58,785 nucleotides of DNA from Flavobacteriaceae bacterium. GTDB taxonomy: Bacteria; Bacteroidota; Bacteroidia; Flavobacteriales; Flavobacteriaceae. The notes beneath the pieces were generated by a model. It was not told the origin of the DNA, did not search any database, and worked only from the letters and a program-made list of their open reading frames with translations. Below are positions 41,837-49,476 of the stretch, piece after piece. The stretch covers positions 1 to 58,785 of the forward strand of contig NZMG01000036.1 in NCBI GenBank assembly GCA_002694465.1, written 5' to 3'. Every line of letters starts with the position of its first letter. Positions within the stretch are counted from its first letter, which is position 1. The position numbers and the translations under genes are program-made.

Positions 41837-42886
41837 ATGAATACAATACTTATAATTGAAGATGATATAGCATTGCGTGAGAATACGGCAGAATTGCTGG
41901 AGCTTTCTGGATATAATGTGATTACTGCCCCTAATGGAAGAATAGGGATTGAAAAAGCCGAAAAAGAACTTCCTAGCCTAATTATTTGTGATATCATGAT
42001 GCCCGAAGTAGATGGCTATGGAGTATTAGAGAATCTATCACAACAAAAAGAAACACAGCATATCCCTTTTATATTTTTATCTGCAAAAACAGAACATAAA
42101 GAAATTAGAAAAGGCATGGATCTTGGTGCAGATGATTACCTCACCAAGCCTTATGAAGAGGAAGAATTGATGAGTGCTATTGAAAGCAGACTTGCAAAGG
42201 CCGAGTTACTTTCAAAAGCCAACCAAAGTCAAACCGATTTAACTATTGCCGACGATTCCTTACGAAATCTAAATGAGTTAAAGAACTTTTTCGATGATAA
42301 TGGAGAAATGCTGAAAATTGAAAAGGGAGAAATTATTTATTCTGAGGGGCAACATTCCAACAATGTCTATTTAATCCTAAAAGGAATTGTGAAGACTCAT
42401 AAAATGGATGAAAACGGTAAAGAGCTCATTACCACACTTTACAAGCCAGATGATTTTTTAGGCTTTACTTCATTTGAAGAAAATATACCGTATCAAGAAT
42501 CTGCCACTGCTGTGGAAGATGTTGAAGTGGCTGCCATTTCAAAGCAAGATTTAAAAGAAATTTTAGGGAATAGTAAGGACGTTACTTTGGAGTTAGTGAA
42601 TGTGCTCACCGAAAATTTATCAGAAATAAAACAGCAACTCCTCCAAATGGCATATAGTTCTGTACGAAAAAAAACAGCACAAACGATATTGCAATTCGTA
42701 AAAATACTTAACAAAAAACCCAACGAGAGCATAAAAATCTCCCGCTATGATTTGGCTAATGTTGCAGGTATAGCAACCGAAAGTTTAATCCGAACACTCT
42801 CCGGCTTTAAAAAAGAAGGTCTTATCGAAATTGAAGGTAGAAATATTCGTGTTTTAGACATTGAATCACTTCAAAAAATGGAATAA
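41837..42886 (+). CDS. Response regulator fused to a Crp/Fnr-type transcription factor
   Basis: 349 residues. Receiver domain about 1-120: acidic pocket IEDDIA, phospho-acceptor Asp52 in CDIMMPEVDG, Lys104 in YLTKPY. Linker 121-150. cNMP-binding-like beta-roll about 155-250 (EGQHSNNVYLILKG). Crp-type winged helix about 265-345, with recognition helix ATESLIRTL (Glu315, Arg319 match the E...R of FNR; the FNR Ser is Ile318 here). There are no FNR-type Cys ligands, so it should sense by phosphorylation. This merges FixJ and FixK functions in one protein. Best candidate to bind the ACTGAY-N4-RTCATT palindromes found across this region. Confidence 0.92.
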   Translation: MNTILIIEDDIALRENTAELLELSGYNVITAPNGRIGIEKAEKELPSLIICDIMMPEVDGYGVLENLSQQKETQHIPFIFLSAKTEHKEIRKGMDLGADDYLTKPYEEEELMSAIESRLAKAELLSKANQSQTDLTIADDSLRNLNELKNFFDDNGEMLKIEKGEIIYSEGQHSNNVYLILKGIVKTHKMDENGKELITTLYKPDDFLGFTSFEENIPYQESATAVEDVEVAAISKQDLKEILGNSKDVTLELVNVLTENLSEIKQQLLQMAYSSVRKKTAQTILQFVKILNKKPNESIKISRYDLANVAGIATESLIRTLSGFKKEGLIEIEGRNIRVLDIESLQKME

Positions 42887-42896
42887 TTCTATAAAC

Positions 42897-42939
42897 TGAT
42901 ATATATCATTCTTTCTACTCCTTGTCCACTTTATTTTTG
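42897..42939 (+). promoter_or_regulatory. Crp/Fnr-like palindrome and -7 box of the second USP gene
   Basis: TGATATATATCA (42897-42908, centre 42902.5) and TATTTTTG (42932-42939). Spacing 29.5 bases. The -7 box lies within the longest open frame, which fixes the true start at the ATG 42958. Confidence 0.8.
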
Positions 42940-42957
42940 GACCAGAAAGTAGAAGAT

Positions 42958-43797
42958 ATGCAGCGAATTCTCGTCCCAACAGATTTTTCTGATAACTCGT
43001 GGAATGCGATAGCGTATGCTTTTGCCTTTTTTAAAGGTGAAATGCTGGATATTCATTTCTTGCATTTAGGTTTTCAAGGAATTGCAGATAATTTAGATGA
43101 AGATTTACATACAAATGGCCTTGCCTTTACAGCTGCTCCATCTAAAGGAGCTTTAACAAAGTTAGATGATCTATTGGATAGAATACACCTAAATTTTCCA
43201 AACCATAAACATAGTTTGTATACTCATTTTGAAAATTCGCTATTTGTTGATGGTATTAGAAAGGCTTCAAAAAAATGGGATATAGATTTAATTGTTATGG
43301 GAACCAAAGGTGCTTCAGGCTTAAAGGAAGTTACTGTAGGATCTCACTCTGGTGCAGTGATTACTCGAGTTAAATGCCCAACCCTCATAGTGCCAGAAAA
43401 TGCTTGTTTTCAGAACCCAGCGAATATAGCATTCCCAACAGATTTTAATATGCCTTATAAAAACAGAGTTATAAAAACTCTGCAATCTTTTGCAAGTTAT
43501 CATACATCTACAATTAAAATATTACGAGTGGTTAGGAGAGGTGGTAACCTAGAAACAGAACAAGTAAAAAATAGAGAATATTTAAGTGACGTCCTTCAAG
43601 GAACAGCACATAGCTTCCATTGGATACAAAGCCCAGAACTGGAGTCTGGTTTGCAATCGTTTATCGATTCTATGGATATTAATATTATTGCTATGGTGGG
43701 AAAAAACCTAAATTTCTTTCAGCGACTACTATTTAAACCCAAGGTAGAAAAGATAAGCTACCATTCTAGGATTCCTTTTTTGGTACTTCACGAGTAG
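42958..43797 (+). CDS. Tandem universal stress protein
   Basis: 279 residues from the ATG at 42958; a TTG start at 42922 is excluded by the promoter. Domain 1 begins MQRILVPTDFSDNSWNAI and has the ATP loop MGTKGASGLKEVTVGSHSG. Domain 2 (about 145-279) begins with NIAFPTDFNMPYKN but has lost the ATP loop; in its place is AMVGKNLNFFQRLLFKPKV. Cytoplasmic. It is transcribed alone from a palindrome promoter just after the response-regulator gene. Confidence 0.88.
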   Translation: MQRILVPTDFSDNSWNAIAYAFAFFKGEMLDIHFLHLGFQGIADNLDEDLHTNGLAFTAAPSKGALTKLDDLLDRIHLNFPNHKHSLYTHFENSLFVDGIRKASKKWDIDLIVMGTKGASGLKEVTVGSHSGAVITRVKCPTLIVPENACFQNPANIAFPTDFNMPYKNRVIKTLQSFASYHTSTIKILRVVRRGGNLETEQVKNREYLSDVLQGTAHSFHWIQSPELESGLQSFIDSMDINIIAMVGKNLNFFQRLLFKPKVEKISYHSRIPFLVLHE

Positions 43798-43825
43798 CTT
43801 GTTGTTGTAATTGAATTATTTGCTA

Positions 43826-43869
43826 CTGATAATTATCATTCTTTTTGTTCTAAGTAACTTATATGTTTG
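43826..43869 (+). promoter_or_regulatory. Crp/Fnr-like palindrome and -7 box of the USP-USP-nuclease-hydrolase operon
   Basis: TGATAATTATCA (43826-43837) and TATGTTTG (43862-43869), about 30 bases from centre to box. The first ATG after it is 43894. Confidence 0.78.
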
Positions 43870-43893
43870 AATTCATTATTACTTCTATACACA

Positions 43894-44739
43894 ATGAAAA
43901 AAATATTAATCCCAACAGATTTTTCAGAAAATGCTAGTGATGCCTTTTTCTATGCAGCTAAAGTATTTGGAGGTGAAAAAGTAGAATTTATTGTAGTTTA
44001 TTCTTTTGAAAATGAAGCTTCAAACCTTACCAGTAGGGTTGATATTGGCAAATCTGAATATGTTTTAGACAAACTGTATGATGATTCTATACTGGAAGGC
44101 AATAGTTTTATCGATAAGATGAAACAGAAATTGGGAAAGACTCAAAGTACATTTCGTTTTATTTCCACAGGGATGGGGATTTTTAGAGCAGTAAATAAGC
44201 TTATTAAAGAAGAAGAAATTGCACTTACTGTAATGGGAACTAAAGGAAGAACTGCAGATGAAAATATTTTGGTTGGAAGCACGACTTCAAAAATGATAAC
44301 TAAAATTAAAGGATGTTCTTTACTTATTGTTCCAAATATATCCAAATTTGAAGTACCGCTAAAAGTAGGTTTTGCTACAGATTTTAGTACCTATTATCCT
44401 CTTCAACAAGTACCCCCAATTAATGAATTAATATTCAATTTTAATTCTACCCTCGAGATACTTTATGTTGGAGAAGAAAGTACTTTAAGTGAAGAGCAAT
44501 TGAAGACCCGTAGTACTTTCAAAAATAGCTTGGATAACCTGAATGTACATTTCCATCATCTAAAAACACTAAATAGTATCTCAGAATCTCTGGCAAAATA
44601 CGCTTTAGAAAACAGATTGGATTTACTCATCTTAGTGAATCGAAAACACAATGTTTTAAATAAGTTATTTAGGGAAGCAGTTATAAAAAGAGTAGGAAAC
44701 AAAATGGAAATACCTTATTTATTACTACCCATAAATTAA
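43894..44739 (+). CDS. Tandem universal stress protein
   Basis: 281 residues from the ATG at 43894; the longer frame from a TTG at 43867 starts inside the -7 box. Domain 1: KKILIPTDFSENASDAFFYA and ATP loop MGTKGRTADENILVGSTTSK. Domain 2: VGFATDFSTYYPLQQ, loop lost (VNRKHNVLNKLFREAV). First gene of an operon continuing with another USP (10 bases), the ATP-cone nuclease and the beta-CASP hydrolase. Cytoplasmic. Confidence 0.88.
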   Translation: MKKILIPTDFSENASDAFFYAAKVFGGEKVEFIVVYSFENEASNLTSRVDIGKSEYVLDKLYDDSILEGNSFIDKMKQKLGKTQSTFRFISTGMGIFRAVNKLIKEEEIALTVMGTKGRTADENILVGSTTSKMITKIKGCSLLIVPNISKFEVPLKVGFATDFSTYYPLQQVPPINELIFNFNSTLEILYVGEESTLSEEQLKTRSTFKNSLDNLNVHFHHLKTLNSISESLAKYALENRLDLLILVNRKHNVLNKLFREAVIKRVGNKMEIPYLLLPIN

Positions 44740-44749
44740 ATCCAATACC

Positions 44750-45598
44750 ATGAGAAAAGTATTAATTCCAACAGATTTTTCAAGAAATGCTTGGGATGCC
44801 ATTGCCTATGCGGTGGATTTATTTAAAAATGAACCCTGTGAGTTCTACATTTTAAACGTGTATAGTCTTGCAGATTTTGCCACAGACAATCTTATGGTGC
44901 CTCAATTAGACTCTACACTTGTAGATACCTTTAGGGAGAATTCTGAAAAAGGCCTCGAAAAAGTTTTGCAGCGCCTTTCTTTTAGAGATGAAAGTGATAT
45001 GCACTCATTTGTCACTCTTTCACAGCAAAATGACCTTATTGTAGCTTTAAAAGAAATTGTGGAATTAAAAGACATTGGCTTAATAGTCATGGGTACCAAA
45101 GGAAGTACCGATGCACTCAACATTAGCTTTGGAAGTAATACCGTTACCGTGATGGAAAAAATACGTAATTGCCCAGTGTTGGCGATTCCCAAAGGGACAA
45201 TATATACTTCAGTTTCTGAAATTGTTTTCCCTACTAGTTTTAAAACCCATTTTAAAAAGAGAGAGTTGGATTACTTAATAGATATTGCAAAAATCACCAA
45301 TGCTCCCATTCGAGTGCTTCATATAAATGAAGGAGGAGATTTAAGTGAGGAGCAACTCAATTACAAATCTTTACTTGAAGAATATTTTGATGTTTTAGAA
45401 TTTAGTTTTCATTTTTTAGAAAGTAAAAACATAAATGAAGGTGTAGAGTTGTTTATTCAAAGTAGAGATAGTGGTATGGTGGCCTTTATCAATAAAAAGC
45501 ACACTTTTTTTTCGACACTTTTTTCAAAACCTCTTGTAAAGGAATTAGGACTCAATGCAAAAATACCTATACTAGCGCTTCACGACTTTAGAAATTAA
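44750..45598 (+). CDS. Tandem universal stress protein
   Basis: 282 residues. Domain 1: RKVLIPTDFSRNAWDAIAYA and ATP-type loop MGTKGSTDALNISFGSNTVT. Domain 2: IVFPTSFKTHFKKRE, loop degenerate (INKKHTFFSTLFSKPLV). It lies 10 bases after the preceding USP gene and 3 bases before the ATP-cone nuclease gene. The repeated design (one intact, one broken domain) is shared with the proteins at 42958, 43894 and 48516 and suggests duplication in place followed by divergence. Confidence 0.88.
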   Translation: MRKVLIPTDFSRNAWDAIAYAVDLFKNEPCEFYILNVYSLADFATDNLMVPQLDSTLVDTFRENSEKGLEKVLQRLSFRDESDMHSFVTLSQQNDLIVALKEIVELKDIGLIVMGTKGSTDALNISFGSNTVTVMEKIRNCPVLAIPKGTIYTSVSEIVFPTSFKTHFKKRELDYLIDIAKITNAPIRVLHINEGGDLSEEQLNYKSLLEEYFDVLEFSFHFLESKNINEGVELFIQSRDSGMVAFINKKHTFFSTLFSKPLVKELGLNAKIPILALHDFRN

Positions 45599-45601
45599 TC
45601 T

Positions 45602-46429
45602 ATGGAAGAAACCAATTTTGATGTTATAAAATCTTCGGGGAATGTGGTAAAGTTTTCTATCGAAAAACTTCGCAGTTCTTTAAGAAGAAGTGGATCTGAT
45701 GAAAAAACAATTCAGCAAATCATAGATACCGTAAGAGACGAACTATATCAAGGTATTTCAACCAAGGAGATTTATAATAGAGCCTTTGCATTATTGAAAA
45801 AAAAGAAATCCATTTTTGCTTCAAAATACAAGTTGAAAAGAGCGATTTACGAATTGGGTCCCACAGGCTTTCCTTTTGAACGCTTTGTAGGAGCTTTACT
45901 AGAATATTCGGGATACGATGTAAAAGTAGGGCAAGTTATGCAAGGAAAATGTGTGAGTCACGAAGTAGATGTTGTAGCTCACAAAAATGGACAGCATATT
46001 GTAGCCGAATGTAAATTTCATAGCGACCCTAGTAGAAAGTGTGATGTTAAAGTGCCACTCTATATTCATTCTCGATATCAAGATATTCTAAATTATAAGC
46101 GAAAAGATACCCCTAATGAAGGCTGGGTGATAACCAATACGCAATTCACAAAAGATGCTTTAGATTATGGGACTTGCTCAGGTTTGTATTTGTTAAGTTG
46201 GGATTTTCCTAAAAATGATGGGCTAAAGGATAGGATTGATAGATTAGGCCTTTATCCTATAACAGTTTCTACGCTGCTAACCAATAGAGAAAAAACCTTT
46301 CTGTTAAGTAGGGATATCGTTTTGTGTAGGCAACTACATAAGGATAATTTTTATTTGGATCATTTAGGAATTTCTGAAAACAGAAAAGAAAGAATATTAA
46401 AAGAAGTAGATATGCTTTGTAATTTTTAA
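45602..46429 (+). CDS. ATP-cone fused to Mrr-like PD-(D/E)xK nuclease
   Basis: 275 residues. An ATP-cone covers about 7-95 (VIKSSGNVVKFSIEKLRSSL, the nucleotide-binding fold that regulates ribonucleotide reductases). It is followed by an Mrr-type restriction-endonuclease-like domain (about 90-200) with FERFVGALLEYSGYDV, the catalytic Asp123 in SHEVDVVAH, and Glu136-x-Lys138 in AECKFH. The C-terminal part (200-275) ends in a helical segment (HLGISENRKERILKEV). No methyltransferase or specificity gene is near, so it is not an ordinary restriction system. Inserted between stress-protein genes and a beta-CASP hydrolase, it may be an ATP/dATP-gated nuclease acting on nucleic acid during energy limitation (inference). 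Confidence 0.85.
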   Translation: MEETNFDVIKSSGNVVKFSIEKLRSSLRRSGSDEKTIQQIIDTVRDELYQGISTKEIYNRAFALLKKKKSIFASKYKLKRAIYELGPTGFPFERFVGALLEYSGYDVKVGQVMQGKCVSHEVDVVAHKNGQHIVAECKFHSDPSRKCDVKVPLYIHSRYQDILNYKRKDTPNEGWVITNTQFTKDALDYGTCSGLYLLSWDFPKNDGLKDRIDRLGLYPITVSTLLTNREKTFLLSRDIVLCRQLHKDNFYLDHLGISENRKERILKEVDMLCNF

Positions 46430-46432
46430 AAG

Positions 46433-47803
46433 ATGAAAAAAGCTAAAATACATTTCTTAGGAGCTTCAGGAACCGTTACAGGATCTAAATTTATTATTGA
46501 AACTCCCGAAATTAATCTCATGATTGATTGCGGTGTATTTCAAGGATTAAAAGAATCGAGAAATCATAATCGGAAGGATATCCCTTTTGATGTTTCTACA
46601 CTAGATTATGTGCTTCTTACTCATGGGCATTTGGATCATACAGGTTTTTTACCTCGATTAGTAATGCAAGGATTTCATGGTAAAATCTTAGGTACAGCAC
46701 CTACATTAGATATTGCTGAAATCATTCTACGCGATAGTGCCAAAATTCACGAAGAAGAAGCAGAACGAGCCAATGATGAAGGCTATTCTTCTCATAAACC
46801 TGCATTGCCGTTTTATACTTTGGAAGATGTTTTAAAAACGCTTCCAAAATTTAAAAACACACCCAAAGACACGTGGGTAGAACTTTCAGATCATATAAAA
46901 TGTCGCTTTATATATAATGGCCACATCATTGGATCAACTTTTATCGAACTACAGATTTTTGAAAAAACGTTTGTCTTTTCTGGGGATGTAGGACGAAAAG
47001 AGGATCATTTACTATTTCCACCCGAAAAACCACAATGGGCAGACTACCTATTTATGGAAAGCACCTATGGAAACAAGTTGCATCCCAAGGAAAGTGTTTC
47101 AGAAAAGCTAACCGAATTAATTCATACTACTATCCACAATCGAGGAACCCTTATCATTCCCTCCTTTGCAGTAGAACGGTTACAAGTATTAATGTACTTG
47201 CTTTGGCGATTGTATCAAAAAAACGCCATACCAAACATTCCCATTTTTGTGGATAGTCCTATGGGAAATAACGTAACATCGGTTTTTGAACAGTTTCCAG
47301 AATGGCATAAACTATCAAATAAAGAGGTGAGTGCGCTTAAAAGCAGAATGAATATTATTACTTCCTACAAAGAAACTTGGGAAACCATCGATGACCCTCG
47401 ACCTAAAGTTGTGATTGCGGGGAGCGGAATGGTTACAGGAGGACGTGTTTTAACGTATTTAAAGCAACTTATAGATGAACCCAATACAAGTATTCTTTTA
47501 GTTGGATACCAAGCGGAAGGAACACGTGGTAGACAACTATTGGAAGGTGCTCACGAGATTAAGTTCTTCGGAAATTATTATCCTGTAAAAGCAGAGATTC
47601 ATCATTTGGAAAGTCTATCGGCTCATGGGGATCAAGCCGATTTATTGGAATGGGTGAGTGAGATAAAAAACATACCTGAAGAAGTATTTTTAATTCATGG
47701 AGAACCCACGGCTAGTGATGCCCTAAGGGTTAAAATTCAAGAAACATTGGGTTGGAATGTAAATCTTCCAAAATTGTATGAAACAACCGAAGTATTATTA
47801 TAA
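46433..47803 (+). CDS. Metallo-beta-lactamase/beta-CASP hydrolase (RNase-like)
   Basis: 456 residues. Metal-binding motif THGHLDHTGFLPRL (about 59-72), then GHIIGSTFIEL, SGDVGRKEDHLLFPP and FMESTYGNKLHP. The beta-CASP region includes PSFAVERLQVLMYLLWRL and FVDSPMGNNVT, then AGSGMVTGGRVLTYLK. The C-terminal motif is ESLSAHGDQADLLEWVSEI with IHGEPTASDALR. This is the layout of CPSF73-like and YSH1-type nucleases. Bacterial members of this length are exo- or endoribonucleases or of unknown substrate. It begins 3 bases after the ATP-cone nuclease gene. Cytoplasmic. Confidence 0.92.
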   Translation: MKKAKIHFLGASGTVTGSKFIIETPEINLMIDCGVFQGLKESRNHNRKDIPFDVSTLDYVLLTHGHLDHTGFLPRLVMQGFHGKILGTAPTLDIAEIILRDSAKIHEEEAERANDEGYSSHKPALPFYTLEDVLKTLPKFKNTPKDTWVELSDHIKCRFIYNGHIIGSTFIELQIFEKTFVFSGDVGRKEDHLLFPPEKPQWADYLFMESTYGNKLHPKESVSEKLTELIHTTIHNRGTLIIPSFAVERLQVLMYLLWRLYQKNAIPNIPIFVDSPMGNNVTSVFEQFPEWHKLSNKEVSALKSRMNIITSYKETWETIDDPRPKVVIAGSGMVTGGRVLTYLKQLIDEPNTSILLVGYQAEGTRGRQLLEGAHEIKFFGNYYPVKAEIHHLESLSAHGDQADLLEWVSEIKNIPEEVFLIHGEPTASDALRVKIQETLGWNVNLPKLYETTEVLL

Positions 47804-47816
47804 AATAACCTGAAAC

Positions 47817-47859
47817 TGATTTTGGTCATTGAAAATGATTTAGTAAAAAGCTACTTTAC
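47817..47859 (+). promoter_or_regulatory. Crp/Fnr-like palindrome and weak -7 box of the lipoprotein gene
   Basis: TGATTTTGGTCA (47817-47828, centre 47822.5, one half-site mismatch) with TACTTTAC (47852-47859). The spacing of 29.5 is kept although the -7 box is poor. Confidence 0.55.
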
Positions 47860-47885
47860 TAGTTAATTATTTAAAAATATATGTT

Positions 47886-48515
47886 ATGAAAAACATTGTA
47901 ATGTTACTACTCATTTTCATTTTGTCTAGTTGTTCCTCAACAAAACTAGTCAATCAATGGAAAAGTCAAGATACTCCTGTGTATGAAGCCAATAAAATAC
48001 TCGTTGTTGGGATGAGTTCAGATATAGAAGTACGTAGAAGTTTTGAAGAAGAGCTATCAAAATCTCTAGAAAGTAAAGGCGTTGTAGCCGTACGCAGTAT
48101 CGACTTTTTTGAGAATGTGTTTCAAGTAGAAGAGAAGACCGAAAAAGAAATGGATTTAATTGAAAACTCTTTGCTTGAGGCAGGTTTTGATAGCGTTCTT
48201 TTTTCTAAAGTAATTGGTTCTGAAGAGAAAGTGACCCTAGTACAAGCTTACAAAAATTTTGACAGAGAATTTCTAAACTTTAAAGAGTATTATATCGAAA
48301 ATCAGGAGGTCTATAATTCACGACAGACAGAAAGTTATAAAGTGTATCATACTGAAACCTCTGTTTTTTGTATTTGTGCCGGAAAGGAACGCGAACTTTT
48401 ATGGAAAGGAAATATAGATTTAGTAGCTCCAGAAAAGCGAAATAAATCTATAAATCAATACGTAAAAGTATTGCTAAATGCATTAAAAGAAAATGAAATA
48501 GTTATTGTAGACTAA
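47886..48515 (+). CDS. Small lipoprotein of unknown function
   Basis: 209 residues. The signal ends FILSSC with the lipidated Cys16, followed by SSTKLVNQWKSQDTPVY. The mature domain has an alternating alpha/beta pattern (ILVVGMSSDIEVRRSFEEEL; SKVIGSEEKVTL) and a late ERELLWKGNIDLV segment, which recalls DUF4136-like lipoproteins, but I would not assign it firmly. It is transcribed alone from a palindrome-type promoter, between the nuclease operon and a convergent USP gene. Expected to sit in the envelope. Confidence 0.8.
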   Translation: MKNIVMLLLIFILSSCSSTKLVNQWKSQDTPVYEANKILVVGMSSDIEVRRSFEEELSKSLESKGVVAVRSIDFFENVFQVEEKTEKEMDLIENSLLEAGFDSVLFSKVIGSEEKVTLVQAYKNFDREFLNFKEYYIENQEVYNSRQTESYKVYHTETSVFCICAGKERELLWKGNIDLVAPEKRNKSINQYVKVLLNALKENEIVIVD

Positions 48516-49328
48516 TTATTTTAAAACTAATAGCGGTACTCTACTTTCATAACTTAATTGAGGAGTGTCTGTGCCCGAGAATATTCGTTCAAAGAATGAT
48601 TTAGGTTTAATAAAAATAGCATGCATATCTACTTCGTATAACTGCTCAAAACTACTTACCGCTTCAGGTGTTGGTACATCTTCAATATGATGATATTTTA
48701 TTTCAGAAAACTGGGCTAAGATGGGACTTTTAGGCATTTTTTTCTTAGTATCGAGTTGTAAGACCTGTAATGTTATTTGATTTCCCTTAACCATATCTCC
48801 TATAGGCAATAATGCATCTGGGTGAAAATCGTCTTCCTCTTTTAAAGTAAAAAGTAAAGAAGAAAATGTAGAAAATTTATAGTTTTCTGGAATTGCTAGA
48901 ATAGGGTGTTGTAGGTTGCGAATTAGCTTAAGAGTATTGCTGCCAAAGATTACTTCTTCGGCTCCTGTGGCACCATTAGTTCCCAAAATAACTAATTCAA
49001 TATGTTTTGAATGTATGGTTTGTTGTACCGAATCTACAAAGACATCAAAATCAAAAATGCCTTCAAAAGTAAAAGATTCTGATGCATATTTTTTTGAATA
49101 TTTTGCCACCAATTTGTTCAATTTTTTCTTGTTGTCTTCAGCAATAGCAGTGTAAATAGTACTGTCTACAGGAGACGCCGTATAAATATCACTAGAAACA
49201 AATTCGGAAGGTTTTTGAACATTCAAAAAATAAAATTCACACGTCTTTCCTTTAAAAAGCGCCATGGCATAATTCACGGCATTTAAAGAGTTTTTGGAAA
49301 AATCGGTAGGCAATAAAATACGTTTCAT
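48516..49328 (-). CDS. Tandem universal stress protein
   Basis: 270 residues. Domain 1: KRILLPTDFSKNSLNAVNYA with loop LGTNGATGAEEVIFGSNTLK. Domain 2 degenerate, ending IFIKPKSFFERIFSGTD and SRVPLLVLK. The stop codon directly follows the end of the convergent lipoprotein gene. It is divergent from the copper ATPase gene; the palindrome at 49410 lies between them, but no -7 box sits at the standard spacing on this side. Confidence 0.87.
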   Translation of the reverse strand: MKRILLPTDFSKNSLNAVNYAMALFKGKTCEFYFLNVQKPSEFVSSDIYTASPVDSTIYTAIAEDNKKKLNKLVAKYSKKYASESFTFEGIFDFDVFVDSVQQTIHSKHIELVILGTNGATGAEEVIFGSNTLKLIRNLQHPILAIPENYKFSTFSSLLFTLKEEDDFHPDALLPIGDMVKGNQITLQVLQLDTKKKMPKSPILAQFSEIKYHHIEDVPTPEAVSSFEQLYEVDMHAIFIKPKSFFERIFSGTDTPQLSYESRVPLLVLK

Positions 49329-49409
49329 TTCAATAATATTTATAACTAAAGATACACTGGATTTTGTTCATTTTTAATGATTTTACTCACTTTAGGAAAA
49401 CTTTATAAC

Positions 49410-49452
49410 TGATAATTATCATTTTTTAATCCCTTATTTGAAAGCATTTTTG
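49410..49452 (+). promoter_or_regulatory. Crp/Fnr-like palindrome and -7 box of ccoI
   Basis: TGATAATTATCA (49410-49421, centre 49415.5), identical to the core at 43826, and CATTTTTG (49445-49452) followed by CC. Spacing 29.5 bases. The ATG of ccoI is at 49477. Confidence 0.78.
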
Positions 49453-49476
49453 CCTAGAAATTGTAACTAAAAAACT

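Noticed and set aside
42922..42957. TTG start of the USP gene at 42922, and likewise the TTG at 43867 of the next USP gene
   Set aside because: Both extensions start in or before the -7 promoter box; the ATGs at 42958 and 43894 encode the conserved USP start.
49329..49409. Palindrome at 49410 as activator site for the minus-strand USP gene at 49328
   Set aside because: No -7 box lies at 29.5 on that side. A TATCTTTA (minus strand, 49354-49347) begins about 61.5 bases away, too uncertain to claim.
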